From Rhytidiadelphus loreus (lineage: Eukaryota > Streptophyta > Bryopsida > Hypnales > Hylocomiaceae): DNA of 64,000 nt. Shown here in pieces: positions 59,570 through 64,000 of this stretch; the first letter of the stretch is position 1, and each line of letters opens with the position of its first letter. A program made the position numbers and the translations under genes. The stretch spans positions 24,862,001 through 24,926,000 of the forward strand of contig OX344764.1 of the NCBI GenBank assembly GCA_947034895.1, given 5' to 3'. The notes below the pieces were generated by a model. The model was given only the letters and a program-made list of their open reading frames with translations, was not told the DNA's origin and searched no databases.

Positions 59570-60965
59570 ATCAATAAAGTCCGTTAGGTTTGTCCTTTGT
59601 CTAGATGGCCAATTTGTTTAGCTAGATAGCTAGTCGGTTGAGTTGGACAGCCAATTTGTTGAGATTGTCTATCCTCAATAACTGTGAAGTCGGTCAATTA
59701 AACGATCCTATTCATCAATGTTGCAATTGCTTTCATCTAGATTGTCCATAATGGTATTAATTAAATTATCCCCTTAAGAGCGGATATTCTATTCTAACAG
59801 ACGTTGAGATTGAAGATTGACATTATAATTGACATAGTGATGTCATGATGTGATGTAACGTGGACAACTTTATTTTGAAATGACATTTTGGACATATGCA
59901 TTGCAAAAAGATGCAACTAAAGATCATAGATGTTGTGAAGAAAGAATGTAACCTCCAATGCTAAGCAATTAGAAGTTGATTAGTAGGAAGGATTGTGATG
60001 TGTTAGACTACAAGGCCAAAGAAGGAAATCATTTTCAAAACCTTCGATAGCATCTTCAAGGTTGACAAGTTAAGAAGTGGAGCAATATTTTTAAACACAA
60101 TTCTAATTGACAATAGCCCCATTAAGAACCTCTTGAATGATCCATTTAATGTGATCCATCTTGAGAAATTTTCAGAGATTATTGAAACTAGTGATGAATC
60201 ATGAGCATATTTGAGTGTTGTTTTGTAGCCATGTCTTCAAAAATTGAAGGACTCAAGAGGCATATCCATCCCTACATTTGGTGAATATTTCCATTATGAT
60301 AATGATTGTTGGGATCATTTGACCCAAAGAAAAGCTTATTTCTGGAGCTTTTAAAGAGCTTAAGTGTTATAGAATCTAGTAAACAAATGTTGACAAATCC
60401 ATTAATAAGTATAAAAAGTAGTTGAATATTCATTTTTGGATAGAAAAAACACTCTTGGAAATCTTCATAATTTCAAGTTTATGTTTGAAACATATTGAAA
60501 CAATTTTTTATTTGGACAAGAAATTATCCAATCTTTGTGGTTTTAAAATATAGGAACAAGTTTCAATGAATATTTGCCATTTACAAAATGAAATTTTACT
60601 AATTGTAATTTTTTTCCTTGTTTCTTTTCAACAAATCACTTCATTTATTTATAATCAATCATCAATGAAATTTGTTGGGTTTATCCTTGTGTCTGTCATT
60701 TAGATGACCAATCCATCAAGTTGGACGGCCTTTTTTGTCGAAATGGTTTGTCCTTAGTAATTGTCGAGCTAGTTAGTAAAACGATCTTGTCCATTGATGT
60801 CACAATTCTTTTCATCCACATTGTCCATCATCGTAATTAAATTATTCCTCTAACACTGAATATTCTATCTTGATTGACATTGGAGTTGAAGGCTGATGTA
60901 ATGATGGACATACTTATGTTGTAATGTAATGTGACGTAGACAACTCTATTTTGAAGTGACACTAA
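59570..60965. repeat. Pair of direct repeats of about 300 bp, 1.08 kb apart
   Basis: 59580-59880 and 60670-60960 share blocks in the same order and direction: GTTTGTCC/TTATCCTTGT, TTGTC-A-C-AGT, AAACGATC-T, TCATC-A-ATTGTCCAT and GTGATGTAACGTGGACAACT / GTGACGTAGACAACTCTATT. The 0.77 kb between is not coding. LTR-like ends (TG...CA) are not clear, so this may be a decayed LTR-type element or a plain duplication. Confidence 0.5.
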
Positions 60966-61123
60966 GGTAACTTTGCCTATGACAGGCAAAGTGAGAGCCA
61001 ATCCATTACATGCAAAATTATACCAATGATATACATTCCAGTTATGAAATGTGCACCACTAATTTTTTTTGCTTGTGATGGGTGGACTCTTATTTTGCAT
61101 GTCATAGGCAAAGTTACTTTAGT
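60961..61123. mobile_element. MITE with CTAAGGTAAC termini, 163 bp
   Basis: The left end ACTAAGGTAACTTTGCCTAT is matched by the inverted right end ATAGGCAAAGTTACTTTAGT, and the inverted similarity extends about 39 bp. It shares the GCCTATGACAGGC motif with the element at 10016-10547. It lies at the end of the second direct repeat. Confidence 0.8.
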
Positions 61124-61920
61124 ATAGCCTTATGTTGTTGACCCAATTTTTGTGTTAATTTAGTCAAGCTTTTTTTAATTTTATATTTTAAATAATTCAT
61201 CTATAGTTTAATAAAAAAAATGTAAGAACATTTTTGGAATTTTTTGGAATGAATGTTGTTTCTTCCGCATGGTTTCCGGTTATAATTTGAGCTTTAATGA
61301 CATGGTTGCTTAGGTGCGTCATTGTAAGGCGAGGGTCATTACAGAGACTATATTTAGGAGCTAGATTCCAAAATAACATGATAGGACATCCAACTTTGAA
61401 TTAGAGCTTTGAAGGTGACAATCCAAGCAACTCCAAGGTGATTGTCAATACCCACCTCTAGGATTGCATCGTCTGCACTCAAGAATGTTTGACACCCCTG
61501 GGAATCTTTCAAGGACTTCTTTGTTGATTTTCTTGTCAACCTCATTTCAAATGGATAAAATGATTTATTCTTTTTAAAATAATGATCATTATGTGAAGGT
61601 GTATTATGTATACCACCATAAATTTCTTGAATGAGGGACACCATTCTTTGACTAATTACTATTTGTTCAGGTAAGAAAATGCAACCATTTGGATCAATCA
61701 GAATTTGAATACTTCCAACTTTAAGGAGCCAATTTGCAAAATTTTGATTTTCAAAAGAGGTATTAGTCAAGCGCATATTTTGTTTTAACCTCAATATATG
61801 CATTTGTGGCTACAACATTGACCTTCTAAGTAAAACAACTACTATTTGTGCTTTTGAATCTTTCACAATAATTGGTAGAATTTGACAAAACTCACCTACA
61901 AAAACTACTATCTATAGTGT

Positions 61921-62501
61921 TATGTCTGCCACTCCCCTCTTGCATTAGTTGCCCCCCTCTTTCAAAAAATTTATAGGCCGTTGATTGTTTTAAAAAAAAA
62001 TGCTGACCCTTGAAATTGTCGTTGATTTCTCAAAAAATCACAAGCCGTTGATCTTGTGAGATTTAATCTGAGCCGTCCAATCAGCATTGATCTGGGCCGT
62101 CGATTTGGAATACGATATGGATACATAAAACAAATACGGGTACAAATACAGGGATACAAATACGGGTACAATACAAATGGGGGTACAGATACGGGTATGA
62201 ATACAAGCGGGGTACAGATACGGGATATCCCATATTGTTTGCAGTTCCTTCACCTCCCTAACAATTACAAATAGGAAGGGGGGTGGGGGCAAAATTAAAA
62301 TTTTGAATTTAAAAATCAAAATCAAATAAGGGGGTGTGGAATAAAATAAAATTTTGAATTTAAAAAAAAATAAAAATAAGGGGGTAGGGGTTAATAAATT
62401 TAAATAAAAAAAATAGGAGGGTTTTTTTTGGGTGCATAGTGATAGTTTGTCACTATGCACCATGAAGTGGCAGTAACTGCCATATTACCTCACGAAGTGC
62501 C
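61921..62501. mobile_element. Insertion that interrupts the helicase pseudogene, 581 bp
   Basis: It breaks the helicase between FGGMIVV and VVFVGEF. It is flanked by AAACTACTA (61912-61920) and AAACTACAA (62502-62510), an imperfect 9 bp direct repeat consistent with a target duplication. It contains repeats of GCCGTTGAT, a minisatellite of TACGGGTACA-like units at 62105-62230, AAATTTTGAATTTAAAAA tandem units at 62285-62400 and a short hairpin. No terminal inverted repeats. A relative lies at 47225-47660. Confidence 0.65.
62431..62461. other. Perfect 12-bp hairpin with a 7-base loop
   Basis: GGTGCATAGTGA at 62431-62442 pairs with TCACTATGCACC at 62450-62461. It lies near the right end of the insertion in the helicase pseudogene; function unknown. 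Confidence 0.85.
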
Positions 62502-63490
62502 AAACTACAATCATACCTCCAAAAGCCCTATCATTGTCATAAAGGTCATGCAATGTACGGTCAATTGCCTTGAGAAAATGATGATGTTGCATGGGGACTT
62601 CATTTCAAATGATCAACGATGCCTTGTAAAGAAGATTTGCATGATCCAATGTTTTATCAATTGCACATATTGAATCTTCATTGATTTCATTTGGAAATAT
62701 GAAGGTTGAATGGGGTGTTCATCTACCATTGAGAAGAAGTGCAACAATACTAGACAATGCTACCCATATTATGAACTTCTCTTTGCTTTAAAGTTTTGCT
62801 GCAATTGTGTTATATACAAATGTTTTTCCTTGTCCATTTGAGGGTCCATTAAGAAAAAATGTCCTATTATATTCATTCATTGATGATATGACTTCTTGAT
62901 AAACAATAGCTTGTTCTATGTTTAGCTTAGATACACATTAATTGATGATAGACATGGATTATTTTGATTCCAATCACATTGTTCAACAATAAAAAAATAG
63001 GGATGATGAAAGTTCAAAAGAATTATCAATTGTAGCATTCCTAATATATAGGTCAAAAATTAATTGTACTTGGTTCTTAAAATCTCATCAATAAGAAAAA
63101 ATCCATAATCAAGTACTTCATACTCACTAGAATCCTTTAGTTGTTGTTGTATTTGTAGCCAATGTTTAAGATCATGACACAATTGATGTTGAAATTGTTG
63201 CCACAAATTTGCAAGTGCCAAATAAAGATTGAGTAATAAGACAAATAAAGACCAAAGTTGTGATCTTGAACACATAACAAAAGCTTCTTGTAGACATGAA
63301 ACCCACTCTCTATATTTTCCAACAATCTTCTTACTAAACATATCCCTTTAATTGTGTTGTAAAGATGACCATCCATTGTTTGAAGGTCTTCATATGATAT
63401 TGGTTCAAGTACAACTTGTCAAATTAAAGTAAACGTAGGTAGTATTGTTCTCCAACAATTGGATCAGTAAAATAAAGTCTTTCCAATGCA

Positions 63491-64000
63491 AACTAGCAAT
63501 ACAAATTTTATTTTGTTGACCTTTGAGGTTAAGTAAACTAGCAATACACTTGTCAATTTTAGATGATTTCTTGTGCAATGAGGAAATTTTTTATTTGAAA
63601 TCCAAACATCAAAAATTTAGAGACATATATTTTGAATATGTAGGAAAAAATTCAAGAATTTGGAGATGACAAATTTCAAAATAATCTATACCTTAAACTA
63701 GTTTTTTGTTTGTTTGTTTGATACAATGAAATCTAAGAAACATGAATCTTCCAACAGTATTCTTAGTACCATTGAAAGCTCTCTATAAGAAGGGGTGCAC
63801 AGACTTTGTTTTGTGATGTTTGCACCTACGCTGTGAATGTTATGGATTTTTGAATTATTTTGAAATTAAAAAATTAAATTAAATTATCTTTTCTTTTGAA
63901 AAAATCATAACTTTCACATTGTATATTAGAATGCCATAAAATAAAGCCCTTGCACTCCTTTGTGCATAAAGCTTTTTGTTTAAATCAAGAATGCAACTTC
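63491..64000. other. AT-rich end of the window, nothing recognised
   Basis: May hold further decayed Helitron sequence upstream of the helicase part, but no motif could be read. Confidence 0.4.

Larger units (their letters stand above)
61197..63490 (-). pseudogene. Helitron Pif1-like DNA helicase pseudogene
   Basis: Reading the minus strand from 63490 down gives, in order, YFTDPIVGEQYYLRLL, SYEDLQTMDGHLYNT, REWVSCLQEAFVM, DYGFFLIDEIL, DWNQNNP, EQAIVYQEVISSMNE, a degenerate Walker A GPSNGQGKT, SSIVALLLLNGR, a degenerate Walker B region with EVPMQHHHF, AIDRTLHDLYDNDRAFGG, VVFVGEFCQILPIIVKDSKA, LRLKQNMRLTN, WLLKVGSIQ, FLSADDAI, LAPKYSLCND and THLSNHVIKAQIITGNHAEE. This is the C-terminal helicase half of plant Helitron Rep-Hel proteins, which move the element by rolling-circle replication. 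Many stops and frame changes show it is inactive. A 0.58 kb insertion splits it. No Rep domain or Helitron terminus was found. Confidence 0.85.

Noticed and set aside
62105..62230. CRISPR-like spaced repeats
   Set aside because: Plant context; units are short, variable and contiguous, so this is a minisatellite.

Overview
This 64 kb window is nuclear DNA of a land plant. Its multi-exon genes carry GT-AG introns, and its proteins have clear plant relatives: a retromer VPS29 subunit, a GEM/ABA-responsive GRAM protein and an IBS1-type CDK-like kinase. They sit in AT-rich DNA full of small DNA transposons. Low gene density, diverged VPS29 residues and the lack of recognisable LTR retrotransposon coding sequence suggest a non-seed plant such as a bryophyte; this is inference only.

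Left part (1-14 kb): an unrecognised plus-strand gene family. A first exon (11512-11874) and four exon types, here called C, A, B and D, fit together in phase. The C-A-B-D set begins and ends in phase 0, and the left copy shows the tail of one D exon followed by a complete C-A-B-D set and a last exon. The second copy (11.5-14.0 kb) has the first exon and C-A-B but breaks off before D. One C exon differs from the other by a 72-77 bp inversion. Between the copies (4.3-11.4 kb) lie a composite inverted-repeat element, a 1.46 kb CACTA-type element and several MITEs.

Middle (14-28 kb): repeat-rich DNA with an 8-bp-TSD TIR element, a Harbinger-type element, CACTA-type MITEs and dispersed copies of an array with a repeat of about 385 bp. 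It surrounds the three-exon minus-strand VPS29 gene (22385-23840).

28-45 kb: a four-exon minus-strand GRAM-domain gene (29298-31305) lies between inverted repeat arms at 27.7-28.2 and 31.7-32.8 kb. More of the repeat array follows at 35.4-37.4 kb. Next is an eight-exon minus-strand CDK-like kinase with a probable N-myristoylation start (39311-43594). Upstream of the kinase are a strongly strand-skewed leader region and a GC-rich island.

Right part (45-64 kb): no intact gene seen. It holds low-copy repeats, a near-perfect CACTA-type hairpin MITE, a LINE-like reverse-transcriptase tail remnant and a decayed Helitron Pif1-type helicase pseudogene (61.2-63.5 kb). A 0.58 kb unrelated element interrupts the helicase.

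The three recognised genes serve unrelated housekeeping or signalling roles (endosomal sorting, membrane/ABA-linked GRAM protein, protein kinase) and do not form a pathway. All coordinates for spliced genes come from reading splice signals and codon phase by eye.
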